This document shows positions 1-8,509 of a stretch of 43,499 bases of DNA, in pieces (positions within the stretch are counted from its first letter, which is position 1; every line of letters starts with the position of its first letter). Position numbers and translations under genes: made by a program. Where the stretch lies: the NCBI RefSeq assembly GCF_003666685.1, contig NZ_RCIZ01000019.1:1-43499 (forward strand), given 5' to 3'. The stretch comes from Mesorhizobium sp. YM1C-6-2 (GTDB lineage Bacteria; Pseudomonadota; Alphaproteobacteria; Rhizobiales; Rhizobiaceae). The notes under the pieces were generated by a model. It searched no databases, was not told the origin of the DNA, and worked only from the letters and a program-made list of their open reading frames with translations.

Positions 1-380
1 TGGAATTGAACCATTTTACTGTGCCGGTGGTCATGATGAACCCTTTCCTCAGCAACATTATGTTCTCCCGATGCGGATGCACCGTGAGTAAAAATCGAGT
101 TTTGCGGGAAGGAAGATCGCAGACCAGCGCCGGAGCGCAAATAAACAAAGTTCGAACTTCAAAAGTCGATGAGTTTGTATACATGCAGAACGCGTGAATG
201 TCCACCTTTAATTCGGCTAGCGTTTGAGATCTGCGGGGAGCCTACCGAGATGGTTCTTCCTAGCGGCCGCTCGGAGGCGGGAAACGAGAAGCGCCGGAGA
301 AAGAGATGGTGATGGTGAGCCAGCATCCCCTAGATCTCGAGTTCACCGCCGATCTGCTTAACCAGCGACCGCACCAGACC
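1..380. other. left-edge stretch without a supported gene
   Basis: I see no recognisable gene here. A 63-codon open frame on the plus strand (6-197) has no convincing ribosome binding site and no family resemblance. The 3' part runs into the terminase relic that begins near 380. Confidence 0.5.
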
Positions 381-387
381 ACCCCCG

Positions 388-543
388 CCCTCCGCGATCC
401 GGCTCGCCACCGGCAATCCCGGCACGCGGCCCATCAAGTTCATGAGCGAATTGGGCCTCTCGCCGGCCTCACGCAGCCGCGTCGCCAGCACTCGCGACAT
501 GGGACCCAAGCCCTGAGAGTTCACCGGTGGGGAAGACGACGGA
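388..543 (+). pseudogene. relic of a P27-type phage terminase small subunit, internally deleted
   Basis: Read in the plus frame starting at 388, this matches the two ends of the intact terminase small subunit gene at 41613-42083. The first part encodes PSAIRLATGNPG followed by RPI. It then jumps directly to FMSELGL and on to MGPKP and EFTG. In the intact gene the two joined points (41681 and 41966) are 285 bp apart, so exactly 95 codons are missing in frame, and both carry the triplet CAA at the junction. The Trp codon after MGPKP has become TGA. No start codon or ribosome binding site remains. It is a dead fragment of a second phage-type locus in this window. The large open frame running through it and on antisense to the next gene is not a real gene. 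Confidence 0.85.
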
Positions 544-608
544 ATAGAGCGGAAATTCTTCCCATAAATTTTATGCCGAGTGGACCGCGACTCCGTGATG
601 TATCTTCG

Positions 609-1421
609 TCACTGCGGCGCCGGCGGCTGCGACGGAGGAGTCCGATCCACAGCCGCTGGTTCAGCTCCAAACGGAGCGGTCTCGGTGCCCCCCCGCTGCT
701 GATATTGCGAGTCGAGTGCGGCCAGGGCAATCAACGGCGGCGGCATGGCGACGCCGGCCACTCTCATTTTCCGGGCTGCATTCTGGCATTGGCTGATGTC
801 GTTGGCGGCTGCGAGTTCCTCAGCCTGCTCGACCGTGATGATCGATTCCTTCGGTGTGCTGGTCACATCGGCAGGCGGCACCGGTGCGGACAGGCTGTCC
901 TTCTGAGGTGCATTTTCCACCGAACCGGCGGCTACCTTCGCCTTGCTAGGGTCTGGTGCGTCAGTTGCCACGCCAGTCTGACCGGTAACCGCTTGCGCCG
1001 AATCGGACCCGATCTCCGGCTTCGCCGAGGCACCTGCACCCGCAGCTGTTGTGCCGGCCAAAGCGGACGAGCCCTTCCCCGCAGGGGCGGCCTGTTGTTG
1101 TGGAGGTGCTGTCTGCTGGCTGGAGGCTGCCTGTTGCGCCGAGGATTGGGCTGGAGCCGGAGCGGGATTAGCAGCCGCTGTCTGAGTCGCCGCTTCAGGC
1201 GGCGGCGCCTTCATGAAGGCAAGAAGTTCCTGGCAGAGATTGGCCGGGCCACCAGCCGTTTCCTGTTGGGCCTCCGCCGGATCAATCGGCGCCATAGTTG
1301 CAGGTGCAGCCGGCGATGTAGTTTCTGTCGCAGGAGCCAAAGGCGCTGGGGCCGGGCCTGTCTGTGCAAACGACGTGGAAGCTGACAGGGCGAATATCCC
1401 GGCGAGAACTATTCTTTTCAT
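609..1421 (-). CDS. exported Ala/Pro/Gln-rich protein of unknown function
   Basis: The 270-residue product begins with a typical Sec signal peptide (Lys-Arg, then a hydrophobic core, cleavage expected after Ala-19 in SFA-Q). The mature part is dominated by Ala, Pro, Gln and Thr (residues about 20-175), which should be disordered and could span the periplasm or cell wall region. A more ordered segment at about 190-235 holds two helices (VEQAEELAAAND and LIALAAL) and a Cys. A second Cys lies near residue 63. GGAGG stands a good distance before the ATG. I do not recognise a named family. The gene stands alone: a degraded terminase lies downstream and a 416-bp gap separates it from the divergent AI-2E transporter gene. 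Real gene likely, function unknown. Confidence 0.7.
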   Translation of the reverse strand: MKRIVLAGIFALSASTSFAQTGPAPAPLAPATETTSPAAPATMAPIDPAEAQQETAGGPANLCQELLAFMKAPPPEAATQTAAANPAPAPAQSSAQQAASSQQTAPPQQQAAPAGKGSSALAGTTAAGAGASAKPEIGSDSAQAVTGQTGVATDAPDPSKAKVAAGSVENAPQKDSLSAPVPPADVTSTPKESIITVEQAEELAAANDISQCQNAARKMRVAGVAMPPPLIALAALDSQYQQRGGTETAPFGAEPAAVDRTPPSQPPAPQ

Positions 1422-1837
1422 GGCTTAAGCTCCTCCACACGAAATTCACGAGATTGTAACTCCACAAAGTAACGCCGGTATGTGTCAGAACGATCCACGA
1501 GCTCGCAAACTTTAAGCAGCGCTCGGCAAAGCCGAACGCCGGGCGCGCTCACCAGCATCCAGCTTTCAGCCGATGCCAGACCAGTTTGTGTGCAGGGGCG
1601 GCCATGGCAGGCCCAAGAAGGAATAGGCTGCCGTACGGGGCAGTCGCGACCCTAGGTTGGCGACAACCCCAGAAGGCCCGCAAAGCCGTCTCAAAGGTCT
1701 GCGAGAAGCCTAAAAATCCGAGGGATTTTTCAGAAGCTCATGCCTAATAACGTGGTCCACGGTTGGATGACACCGGAGGGCGTTCGCCTTACCCCCGTTT
1801 CGTGGCGGCCTCGGAACGTAATCGTCGGATCTAAATT
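1422..1837. other. intergenic region between divergent genes
   Basis: This 416-bp space should hold the promoters of the exported protein gene (minus) and the AI-2E family gene (plus). I see no gene in it. The only clear structure is the hairpin at 1712-1730. Confidence 0.5.
1712..1730. repeat. 8-bp perfect inverted repeat, AAAAATCC-GAG-GGATTTTT
   Basis: The arms 1712-1719 and 1723-1730 are perfectly complementary with a 3-nt spacer. The A/T-rich outer half with a T-run could act as a bidirectional terminator, or the palindrome could be an operator 108 bp upstream of the AI-2E family gene. The sequence alone does not decide between these. Confidence 0.5.
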
Positions 1838-3841
1838 ATGGTGCCAGCATCTGCGATGTTGGACACCTCAATCATGTTTGCACTCAAACCAACTACGCTT
1901 GGCATTGCGCCGGGCGGTAGAAGCGCCCCGGATCCGGTGATGGGCAACCACCCATCACATCCGCCGGCATATCCTAAGGCGATAGCCGTCATTGCCACGG
2001 TGGCAGCATTGTATTTTGGCCGAGATATTTTTATCCCGCTGGCGATGGCGATACTCCTAACGTTCGCGCTATCGCCGCTCGTTGCGGCTTTGCGTAAGGT
2101 ACGGGTCCCTCGACCAGCAGCAGTGATCGCGGTTGTCATTGGCGCGTTCGCCGCCATCTTCATGTTCGGCGCAGTGGTCGCTTCGCAACTCGGGACGCTG
2201 GCTCAAAACATACCGCTCTACCAGTACAACCTCGTAGCTAAGGTCGAAGTCATAAAGGACGCCAAGGTTGGCGGTGGCGTGTTCGAGCGGCTATCCAAGT
2301 TGCTCGAGCGCTTGGGACGAGAAAGCCAGGTTGACGAGGAGCCTAATACCGTCGGCGGTCCGGGCTCAGATGACCCTTCTCCACCGCCTATACCCGTGGA
2401 GGTTATCACGCCGCCGCCTGGCCCGCTCCAGGTTTTGCGGAGTGTCGTTGGGCCGCTCATTCAGCCCCTAGCCACCGGTGGCATCATTATTGTGGTGGTG
2501 ATCTTCATGCTTTTGAGGCGTGAAGATTTGCGCGACCGTTTTATTCGTTTGGTCGGAGCCGGCGACCTCCATCGAACGACGGCTGCGTTGCAAGATGCAG
2601 GAGACCGCGTGGCCCGCTATCTTTTGTCGCAGCTGGCTGTAAACGCAGCTTATGCGCTGCCAATTGGCATCGGGCTTTGGGTCATCGGCGTACCGAATGC
2701 CCCGCTCTGGGGATTTATGGCTTTGATCCTGCGTTTTATTCCCTACATCGGACCGATCATCGCTTCAATATTCCCATTGGCTCTGGCGTTGGCCGTTGAT
2801 CCCGGCTGGACAATGGTGCTCTGGACGGCGGCGCTATTTGTCGTTCTTGAACTCGTCAGCAACAATGTCGTCGAGCCCTGGGTCTACGGCTCCCGCACCG
2901 GGCTGTCCCCGCTCGCTATTATTGTTGCTGCGATATTCTGGACCTGGCTATGGGGGCCGATGGGGCTTCTCCTGTCGACACCTCTGACCGTATGCCTGGT
3001 CGTCCTCGGCCGGCACGTGCCTCAATTCGAATTTCTCGATGTACTCCTAGGGAACGAACCAGTTCTCGATCTACATCAGCAGCTCTATCAGCGGCTTCTC
3101 GCCGGCGATCCCACAGAAGCGACGGAGCGCGCCGAAGCTTATCTTGAGGAAAATACTATTCTGTCATTTTACGAGACCGTTGCGGTTCCTGCCTTGGCGC
3201 TAGCGGAAGAAGATCGGTCTCGGGGCGTACTCACGGATGAGAGGCGCTCGCGAGTGGCAGAAAGCGCTCAGACGCTGGTGAATAACCTCGATGACTTTGC
3301 TTTCGAATCCGATGAGGAATCTGAGCCAAAGCAAGACTTGGCTATCGAACCCACCACGAAGCTGGAACTGCCTCTGCCGAATGGAGAAGGCAGAGTGATC
3401 GCATGCGCAGGGGGTCGAGGCGAATTCGACGATGCCGCAGCAGCCATGCTCGTTCAGGTGCTCAAGGCACAGGGCGCCACGACAAACTATATAGAGCACA
3501 CATCGCTCGCGCCCGGTCGAATTAGGCAACTCTCAATCGATGGTCTGGAAACAATTGTGATTGTCTTCTTGAACCCTTCGTCTGTTCAGCATGCTCGCTA
3601 CATGACACGTCGCCTTAAACGCTTACGTCCATCACTCCGGGTGGGCATTTTGCTATGCAACACCGACACGATCGAGCCGGTTAAACTTATCGCGGATGTC
3701 GGGACCGGTTTTGTGGCGAGCACTTTGGCCGAAGCCGCCGCTCAATCCCTGGAAGAGCCTCGCCCATGGCCACCAATGCCGCTGACTAAAACTACATCAC
3801 GGCGCAAGGCATCCAGCCCAAAGGCCAAGCAAACTGCATAA
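1838..3841 (+). CDS. AI-2E family transporter (PerM/UPF0118-type membrane protein)
   Basis: The 667-residue protein has the AI-2E transporter fold in its first 400 residues. A hydrophobic pair lies at about 45-120, followed by a soluble segment with charged helices (about 125-200), then a run of membrane segments from about 205 to 390 including the family-typical LILRFIPYIGPIIA stretch. Family members are exporters or permeases of small molecules; the autoinducer-2 role is established for only a few and cannot be assumed. Residues about 400-667 form a hydrophilic cytoplasmic tail (helical, acidic, ending in a Lys-rich segment) that roughly doubles the length of the basic family; long tails of this kind are, from memory, common in rhizobial members. 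The start is uncertain: ATG at 1838 or the internal ATG at 1874, neither with a strong ribosome binding site. Confidence 0.85.
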   Translation: MVPASAMLDTSIMFALKPTTLGIAPGGRSAPDPVMGNHPSHPPAYPKAIAVIATVAALYFGRDIFIPLAMAILLTFALSPLVAALRKVRVPRPAAVIAVVIGAFAAIFMFGAVVASQLGTLAQNIPLYQYNLVAKVEVIKDAKVGGGVFERLSKLLERLGRESQVDEEPNTVGGPGSDDPSPPPIPVEVITPPPGPLQVLRSVVGPLIQPLATGGIIIVVVIFMLLRREDLRDRFIRLVGAGDLHRTTAALQDAGDRVARYLLSQLAVNAAYALPIGIGLWVIGVPNAPLWGFMALILRFIPYIGPIIASIFPLALALAVDPGWTMVLWTAALFVVLELVSNNVVEPWVYGSRTGLSPLAIIVAAIFWTWLWGPMGLLLSTPLTVCLVVLGRHVPQFEFLDVLLGNEPVLDLHQQLYQRLLAGDPTEATERAEAYLEENTILSFYETVAVPALALAEEDRSRGVLTDERRSRVAESAQTLVNNLDDFAFESDEESEPKQDLAIEPTTKLELPLPNGEGRVIACAGGRGEFDDAAAAMLVQVLKAQGATTNYIEHTSLAPGRIRQLSIDGLETIVIVFLNPSSVQHARYMTRRLKRLRPSLRVGILLCNTDTIEPVKLIADVGTGFVASTLAEAAAQSLEEPRPWPPMPLTKTTSRRKASSPKAKQTA

Positions 3842-4101
3842 CATGGCAAAATGGTCGGGCCGGCCAGAGGGTGAGGTTTATATCCACCTGTTTTGCGGCT
3901 TGCGTGCAAAATCCACACGAATTTGGACAAGGTGAAATCGAACTCGATGGTATTGGTCAGGGGTGCACGGATAACTCGCTCCGACCTGAAGGTCCGCTTC
4001 GAATAGTCGGATCATGGAAGCTGCCGTTCTGCTGATGATGCGGTGGACGGCTCTCCTCCCTCCCTGCGGTATGATCGCGGGATTAGAGCTGGAGGAGCGC
4101 T

Positions 4102-4849
4102 ATGATGAACAACGTTACGACGATTGGTCTGGATATCGCGAAGTCCGTGTTTCAAGTCCACGGCGTGGATGCGGCTGGTGAGGTTGCCGTTCGCAGAAAA
4201 CTTACGCGTGGGCGCGTGCTGGCATTCTTCAAGAGCTTGCCGCGATGCCTGGTTGGTATCGAGGCGTGCAGCTCGTCGCACTATTGGGCTCGTGAGCTCA
4301 TCGCACTTGGCCACGATGTGCGGCTGCTGCCGGCACAGTATGTGAAGCCCTATTTGAAGCGGCAGAAGAACGATGCGGCCGATGCGGAAGCCATCTGCGA
4401 GGCGGTAACTCGGCCCACATGCGCTTCGTGCCGGTGAAGTCGCCCGAGCAGCAAAGCGTTATGATGCTGCACCGGGTCCGGTTGATGCTGGTCCGCTGCT
4501 GGCGAGCGCGTTCGTCGCCACCATGGCCGATCCGCACGCATTCAAGTCGGGCCGATGCCTCTCCGCCTGGATCGGGCTCGCGCCAAAGCAGAACTCGAGC
4601 GGGGGCAAGGAGAAGCTCGGCAGCATCTCCAAAGGTGGTAATAGCTACCTGCGCCAGCTGCTCGTCGTTGCCGCAATGGCGGTCATCCGCTATGCCGAAC
4701 GGAACGGGACCAGGCGACCATGGCTCGTGCAGTTGATGGCACGACGAACGACCAAGGTCGCGGCGGTTGCGCTGGCTAACAAGACAGCCGGCATGGTCTG
4801 GGCGTTGATGACCAGCGGCGAGCGCTACAGCCAGCCGGTCATCGCATAG
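4102..4849 (+). pseudogene. IS110-family transposase, broken by frameshifts and an internal deletion
   Basis: The first 336 bases encode the IS110 DEDD nuclease start: GLDIAKSVFQVHG with the first catalytic Asp, then GIEACSSSHYWA, then KNDAADAEAI. Reading continues in a second frame from about 4419 (RFVPVKSPEQQSVMMLHRVR) and in a third from about 4500 (ASAFVATMADPHAFKSGR to the stop at 4849), which is the Transposase_20 part. IS110 proteins are about 300-400 residues; here roughly the middle third (normally between MLHR and LLASAF) is gone. The gene cannot make a working transposase. GGAGGAG precedes the first ATG. The non-coding 3' part of the element appears to continue to about 5045, where the resolvase relic begins. 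Confidence 0.88.
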
Positions 4850-5048
4850 ACGAGAACAGGTGAACGATCGCCGACGAGGTTGGAAAGGGCGGACAGGAGC
4901 TGATGCACAAAGCCGGTTAAAACCGCCGGATCAGGAGAACCCACTGGACCCGTGCACTTCGAGTGCGAGCTTACGATCGGGACCTGAGCCGCGCGAATAG
5001 CATTATGGCCAGCGGCACATGAAAGGCCGCACCTACAGGTCGGACAGC

Positions 5049-5508
5049 AGCGGGGTTCCCGTGTCGCAGTGCGCAATCGCTTACTACAGGGTGTCGACCC
5101 AGCGGCAGGGGCGCTCTGGCTTTGGCCTAGAAGCACAACGCGCGGCTGTGGCTCGCTTCGCTGAAGCTGAGGGCATCACGATCCTGCAAGAGGTCACGGA
5201 GGTGGAGACGGGCAAGAGAGCCGATGCGCTCGATCGTTGGCCGCAACTCTCAGCCGCCCTCGCCTCTCGCAAGTCGCAAGGCCGACAACTCGCAGTCCGA
5301 CTGGCGCTGCATCGTCGGCAGCAAAGGGCCGCCAGGTAAACATTGACGAAGCAGACAGGTTTGCGGCAAGCGTGTTGCCTATCTATGCATAGCGCCGGAG
5401 CGACCAGTTTACTATCGATCGCACTCGCCCTGAACAACCGCGGGGTGCGCACCGCTCGAGGAGGAAACTGGCAGGTTTCGATCGTGCGCGGGTCCGCTCC
5501 CGTACCCT
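5049..5508 (+). pseudogene. relic of a serine resolvase/invertase
   Basis: The start encodes [15 protein letters not shown], the catalytic Ser motif of small serine recombinases, and continues through VTEVETGK and ADALDR, closely parallel to the intact resolvase gene at 37198-37914. The catalytic domain stops near 5280. A second frame then gives NIDEADRFAASVLPIYA, and a third gives GATSLLSIALALNNRG and then TARGGNWQV, which is the C-terminal DNA-binding end of this family. The middle of the catalytic domain (the [10 protein letters not shown] segment) is missing and two frame changes are present, so it is dead. It lies directly downstream of the IS110 relic and is followed by a terminator at 5517-5539. 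Confidence 0.85.
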
Positions 5509-5516
5509 AGGAAGAG

Positions 5517-5539
5517 AAAGCCCGCTGGGGCGGGCCTTT
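5517..5539 (+). terminator. rho-independent terminator after the resolvase relic
   Basis: GCCCGC (5520-5525), a 4-nt loop TGGG, and GCGGGC (5530-5535) form a stem, preceded by AAA and followed by CTTT. It sits just after the last relic codons and probably ended the original resolvase transcript. The flanking A and T runs would also let it work in reverse. Confidence 0.65.
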
Positions 5540-5540
5540 C

Positions 5541-5905
5541 ACCGGACGACTACTGCCGTTCGCAGCGGCCCTGCTTCGCTAGACCGGGCGGGCAGAAGTC
5601 GCGGGCCATTTTGCGTATTCCGCGGGGAACGTCCTCGTTGAAGCGGCGCTTGGCGGACCGCCACGAGGCTCGTTGCGCACCGGATCATTCGAGAGCCGGC
5701 GGGTCGATCCGGTAAGTACCTCGTCATCGACACGCCGGCTCCTGGCTTCACCGTCGTCGTCATCCCGGCTTCGCGATTGTCCAATTGACGGGCGCAAGGA
5801 TGATGCGAAAACGCTTCAGGCGTTGCAGGCTTTAACTTACCCCAACGAGCCGCCCCGAAGTTCACCTAAGGATGATTGGCCTCCGAAGGCCTGGGATTGA
5901 TCCGA
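5541..5905. other. stretch without a supported gene
   Basis: Open frames of 72-108 codons exist on both strands but none has a ribosome binding site or recognisable motif. This is probably decayed DNA between the resolvase relic and the convergent flavoprotein gene. Confidence 0.4.
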
Positions 5906-6820
5906 CTAGGCCAGTACACGATCTTCTTCAGCTAAGCGGTTATGAATATCCGTGGCAGCTATGGCCGCGTGCCCGAACGCAACGGCAAGCTGGTTTATCT
6001 CGTTGATCATGTCGCCGGCTGCATACAGACCTGGAACAGTTGTTCTTTGCCGAACATCGACGATGAGGTTGCGCATCTCGTCACTTGCCGCTCCCAGCTC
6101 GGTGGCAATGTTCGATCGCACCTCGAACCCCATCGCTGGGTATAAGGTATCGAAATGAAGATTTCGGCCGCCTGCCGCCCTTACCGTTGCCCCGCGTTCC
6201 CCAAGTTGAATTGCGGCTGAGGTACAAAAGACCGCCGCGATACCCGCCTCCCTCAGCGCTTCCATTGCGGCGGGCGCAAGCTGGCCACTCCCGCTGACAA
6301 TCAGCGCGGTCACGTGTGGGGTGAACGTGCGCATAAACAGGGCCTTTTTACAGGCCTCCTGCGCATTTCCGAATACTGCAACGTTCCTATCGATCGCTTC
6401 ATAACCGTCACAAATGGGGCAAAGCCGTAGGGATCCGCTTTGAACCGCCTCTTTTATGTTTCGCCAATCGGGAAGTTTGTCGACGATGCCTGTGGCAACA
6501 ACCACCGAACGCGCCTGAATCGATAGCGGGGACTCGGCCGTAAAGGTCGCGCCCGTCACTCGAATACGCTTAACCACACCATCAACAAGCCCTGCACCAT
6601 ATTGTTCGGCTTGTTGCCGTAGGCGGCTGAGTAGTTCCGAGCCAGAGATGCCATCCGGGAAACCAGGACAGTTGTGTGTGGAAGGAATCCATTTTGCACG
6701 GCTCTCGCCTGCGTCGACTACTGTTACACGGCGCCGGAATCTTGCCAAGTATGAGGCAGTTACCAGTCCCGCCGGTCCTCCGCCAATTATCAAGCAATCG
6801 ATGACTCCGTCGCCTGACAT
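5906..6820 (-). CDS. NAD(P)/FAD-dependent oxidoreductase, thioredoxin reductase-like
   Basis: The 304-residue protein has the two-dinucleotide-domain plan of thioredoxin reductases. The FAD-binding GGGPAG is at residues 13-18. A redox-active-type CPICDG lies at 134-139 (classical TrxB has CATCDG). The second nucleotide-binding region follows near 145-160, but its glycine pattern (AVFGNAQEA) is weak compared with classical GxGxxA. The C-terminal FAD motif [23 protein letters not shown] is near 265-290. It is cytoplasmic and likely passes electrons from NAD(P)H to a disulfide or small-molecule partner; the partner is unknown. The ATG follows the stop of the upstream exported-protein gene without a gap (6820/6821), so the two are probably translationally coupled, downstream of the YidB gene. 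Confidence 0.85.
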   Translation of the reverse strand: MSGDGVIDCLIIGGGPAGLVTASYLARFRRRVTVVDAGESRAKWIPSTHNCPGFPDGISGSELLSRLRQQAEQYGAGLVDGVVKRIRVTGATFTAESPLSIQARSVVVATGIVDKLPDWRNIKEAVQSGSLRLCPICDGYEAIDRNVAVFGNAQEACKKALFMRTFTPHVTALIVSGSGQLAPAAMEALREAGIAAVFCTSAAIQLGERGATVRAAGGRNLHFDTLYPAMGFEVRSNIATELGAASDEMRNLIVDVRQRTTVPGLYAAGDMINEINQLAVAFGHAAIAATDIHNRLAEEDRVLA

Positions 6821-7303
6821 TTAGCAGGCCTCTGCCTTCAGCGACCGCACCATCCTGACGACAATCGGATCGCATGGGACTTTATCTTCGACATCGTAGT
6901 CTAGTTGAAAAATTCCCACTCGATCGTTGCAGATTGCGATGGCGCGGACGTAGCGAATCCTGCCATCCTTAACTCCAGAATAACTTGCCCAAGTGGGCGT
7001 GACCCGACGGTATGTAACGTCCCAACCTTCGTCCTCATCGGCATCGAGTTGGGTCTGAACAGTGGTTTTGAAATTGCGCTCGGGGAGGTCGTCTCCCCAG
7101 ACGGTCAGGAAGGCTCCGTCCTCGGCTTCGAAGGTTGCGCCTCCCCCATTCTCGGCTGTCTCTTTCAACACAAATCCAAGCGGCACGTCGAAGACAAATC
7201 CCAGCTTTCGAAACCCGAACTGTTCCCATTCCTGGGCGACAGCCTGAACGGCCATGAGGAGAAAGGCTAGAGCGACTGTGCCAAGGTTCGGCAGATACAG
7301 CAC
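6821..7303 (-). CDS. exported protein of unknown function
   Basis: I prefer the GTG at 7303 because GGAG stands 8 nt before it; this gives 160 residues. An upstream ATG at 7339 would add 12 residues and overlap the YidB gene. The N-terminus is a signal peptide (hydrophobic core about residues 8-20, cleavage likely after VAQA-VAQ near residue 24). The mature domain of about 135 residues is compact, with alternating hydrophobic strands, an acidic stretch (DADEDEGWDV), and two Cys late in the chain (CNDR and PCDPIVVRMVRSL), which may pair in the periplasm. It resembles in layout small periplasmic proteins of unknown function seen in rhizobia; I do not recognise a named family. It sits between the YidB and flavoprotein genes in one likely operon. 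Confidence 0.65.
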   Translation of the reverse strand: MLYLPNLGTVALAFLLMAVQAVAQEWEQFGFRKLGFVFDVPLGFVLKETAENGGGATFEAEDGAFLTVWGDDLPERNFKTTVQTQLDADEDEGWDVTYRRVTPTWASYSGVKDGRIRYVRAIAICNDRVGIFQLDYDVEDKVPCDPIVVRMVRSLKAEAC

Positions 7304-7319
7304 GGAGCACGCTCCGGAG

Positions 7320-7778
7320 TTACGGACGCGGAGGCACATCGTCGAGCAGGTTTTCGGAGTTGGACAAATGGTCAGACGGCAGCTCGCCGTTTGGCGTCAT
7401 CTTATCAACCGCTTCTGGCAGGGCCTGCGTGATCCTTGCGATCAGTTCCTCGCGAGAGAGCCCGGTCTGTTCCGAAAGTGCCGCAAGCGTCTCTTCATCG
7501 ATGGCGGACTCGACCTCCTCAGTCTCGATGGGCTGGTTTGGGCCTGTCCCAACCCACGAGTCCACCTTGGCACCAGCCCCAGAGTTGCGGAAGCGGTCGA
7601 GGACATCTCCGAGCGGCGTTCCAGAGACTCCTTTCGAAAGTTGATCCATAAGCCCGCCTTGCGGGTTGTTCGGGCCCGTCCCGCGGCTGGCACCGCGGAT
7701 CATATCTCCAATCTTGTCGCGGTTTTGATACGCCAGTATGCCAAGCATCGCGATTGCAAGTCTGCCGAGGTTTGCCAT
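7320..7778 (-). CDS. YidB family protein (DUF937)
   Basis: The 152-residue product matches the YidB/DUF937 layout. A short hydrophobic start (residues 4-17) is followed by a Gly/Asn-rich linker, then a helical C-terminal domain with DQLSKGVSGTPLGD, SWVGTGPNQPI and LSREELIARITQALPEAVDKMTP-type segments. Family members are small, often stress- or envelope-associated proteins whose biochemical role is not established. AAGGAG precedes the ATG at a good distance, so the start is clear. It is the first gene of a three-gene minus-strand set (YidB, exported protein, flavoprotein reductase). The cyclopropane synthase relic lies just upstream on the same strand. Confidence 0.85.
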   Translation of the reverse strand: MANLGRLAIAMLGILAYQNRDKIGDMIRGASRGTGPNNPQGGLMDQLSKGVSGTPLGDVLDRFRNSGAGAKVDSWVGTGPNQPIETEEVESAIDEETLAALSEQTGLSREELIARITQALPEAVDKMTPNGELPSDHLSNSENLLDDVPPRP

Positions 7779-7894
7779 GGGTAATCTCCTTGTTGAGAGA
7801 GAAGCTCACGGCGCTTTGAAAGTTCCCAACGCTGAATATCTCGGGCTCTGTCGGCACGCACGGAAACGTGACGGGCGCCTTCTATGGTGAAGCG

Positions 7895-8107
7895 GCTTTC
7901 TTCGACGGTCAGAAGTCCGTTCATATAAGCTTCGCCGATCGAAAGTTCCGGATTCACGGCAAGCGTATAGTTGAGATAGCGAGCGCGGAGCCGAACGGTA
8001 CAGTGGGGCGGGGAGCCGTCGCCATACACATGGCTCCGTCCCGCACCGTCGATCAGACGCAGACTGCCGGTCCGTACCACTGTTCCGAGGATGGCGGGAA
8101 ACAGCAT
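7895..8107 (-). pseudogene. 5' fragment of a cyclopropane-fatty-acyl-phospholipid synthase gene
   Basis: From the ATG at 8107 the frame encodes a hydrophobic start with VVRTGSLRLIDGAGR, then HVYGDGSPP, then NPELSIGEAYMNGLLTVEE. These are the N-terminal residues of the Cfa family, just before the SAM-dependent methyltransferase domain. After TVEE the similarity ends and the frame drifts into unrelated codons up to the YidB ribosome binding site. About 70 of an expected 400 residues remain and the whole methyltransferase domain is lost, so no activity is possible. Cyclopropanation of membrane lipids is a stationary-phase and acid-stress function, in keeping with the stress genes around it. Confidence 0.75.
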
Positions 8108-8152
8108 GAGAGAACTTCGGATCGAAGCGAATCTAGCGCTATCGCGTGTCAC

Positions 8153-8509
8153 GAAAAGTCAAATATCTTTGCAGAGCGCATTTAGCCTACGGTGATTGTC
8201 GCTCTAACTGGAACGAAAAGAGACCGCCCACCATTGATGAAAGTCGAACTAAAGTTGGCTTACTGCCGCAAGGGTCAAACGTCGGCTCCAGGGAGTCACA
8301 TGGAAAAAGCGTTATCGTACTCATCGTCATCTGTTTGGTAGCGGTATGGATGCGGGCCCTGGTGCTGAGCACGCACCTTCACCCACGACGCGCCCGGCCG
8401 AGTACGTCCCTCTCATAGGTAACGGAAGCGTGACCACTTTTCTAAACCACGGCTTCTGCTTGCCGGGTCGTTCCGCGCAGCAGTCTCCGAACCTATCGAG
8501 GCCTGACCA
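8153..8509. other. intergenic stretch before the desaturase gene
   Basis: I see no supported gene in these 357 bp. The desaturase promoter should lie here, but no clear -35/-10 pair stands out. Confidence 0.4.

Noticed and set aside
306-1385. 359-codon plus-strand open frame
   Set aside because: It is the antisense shadow of the exported-protein gene plus the terminase relic; its product is Arg/Cys-rich and not protein-like, while the minus-strand gene has a signal peptide and ribosome site.
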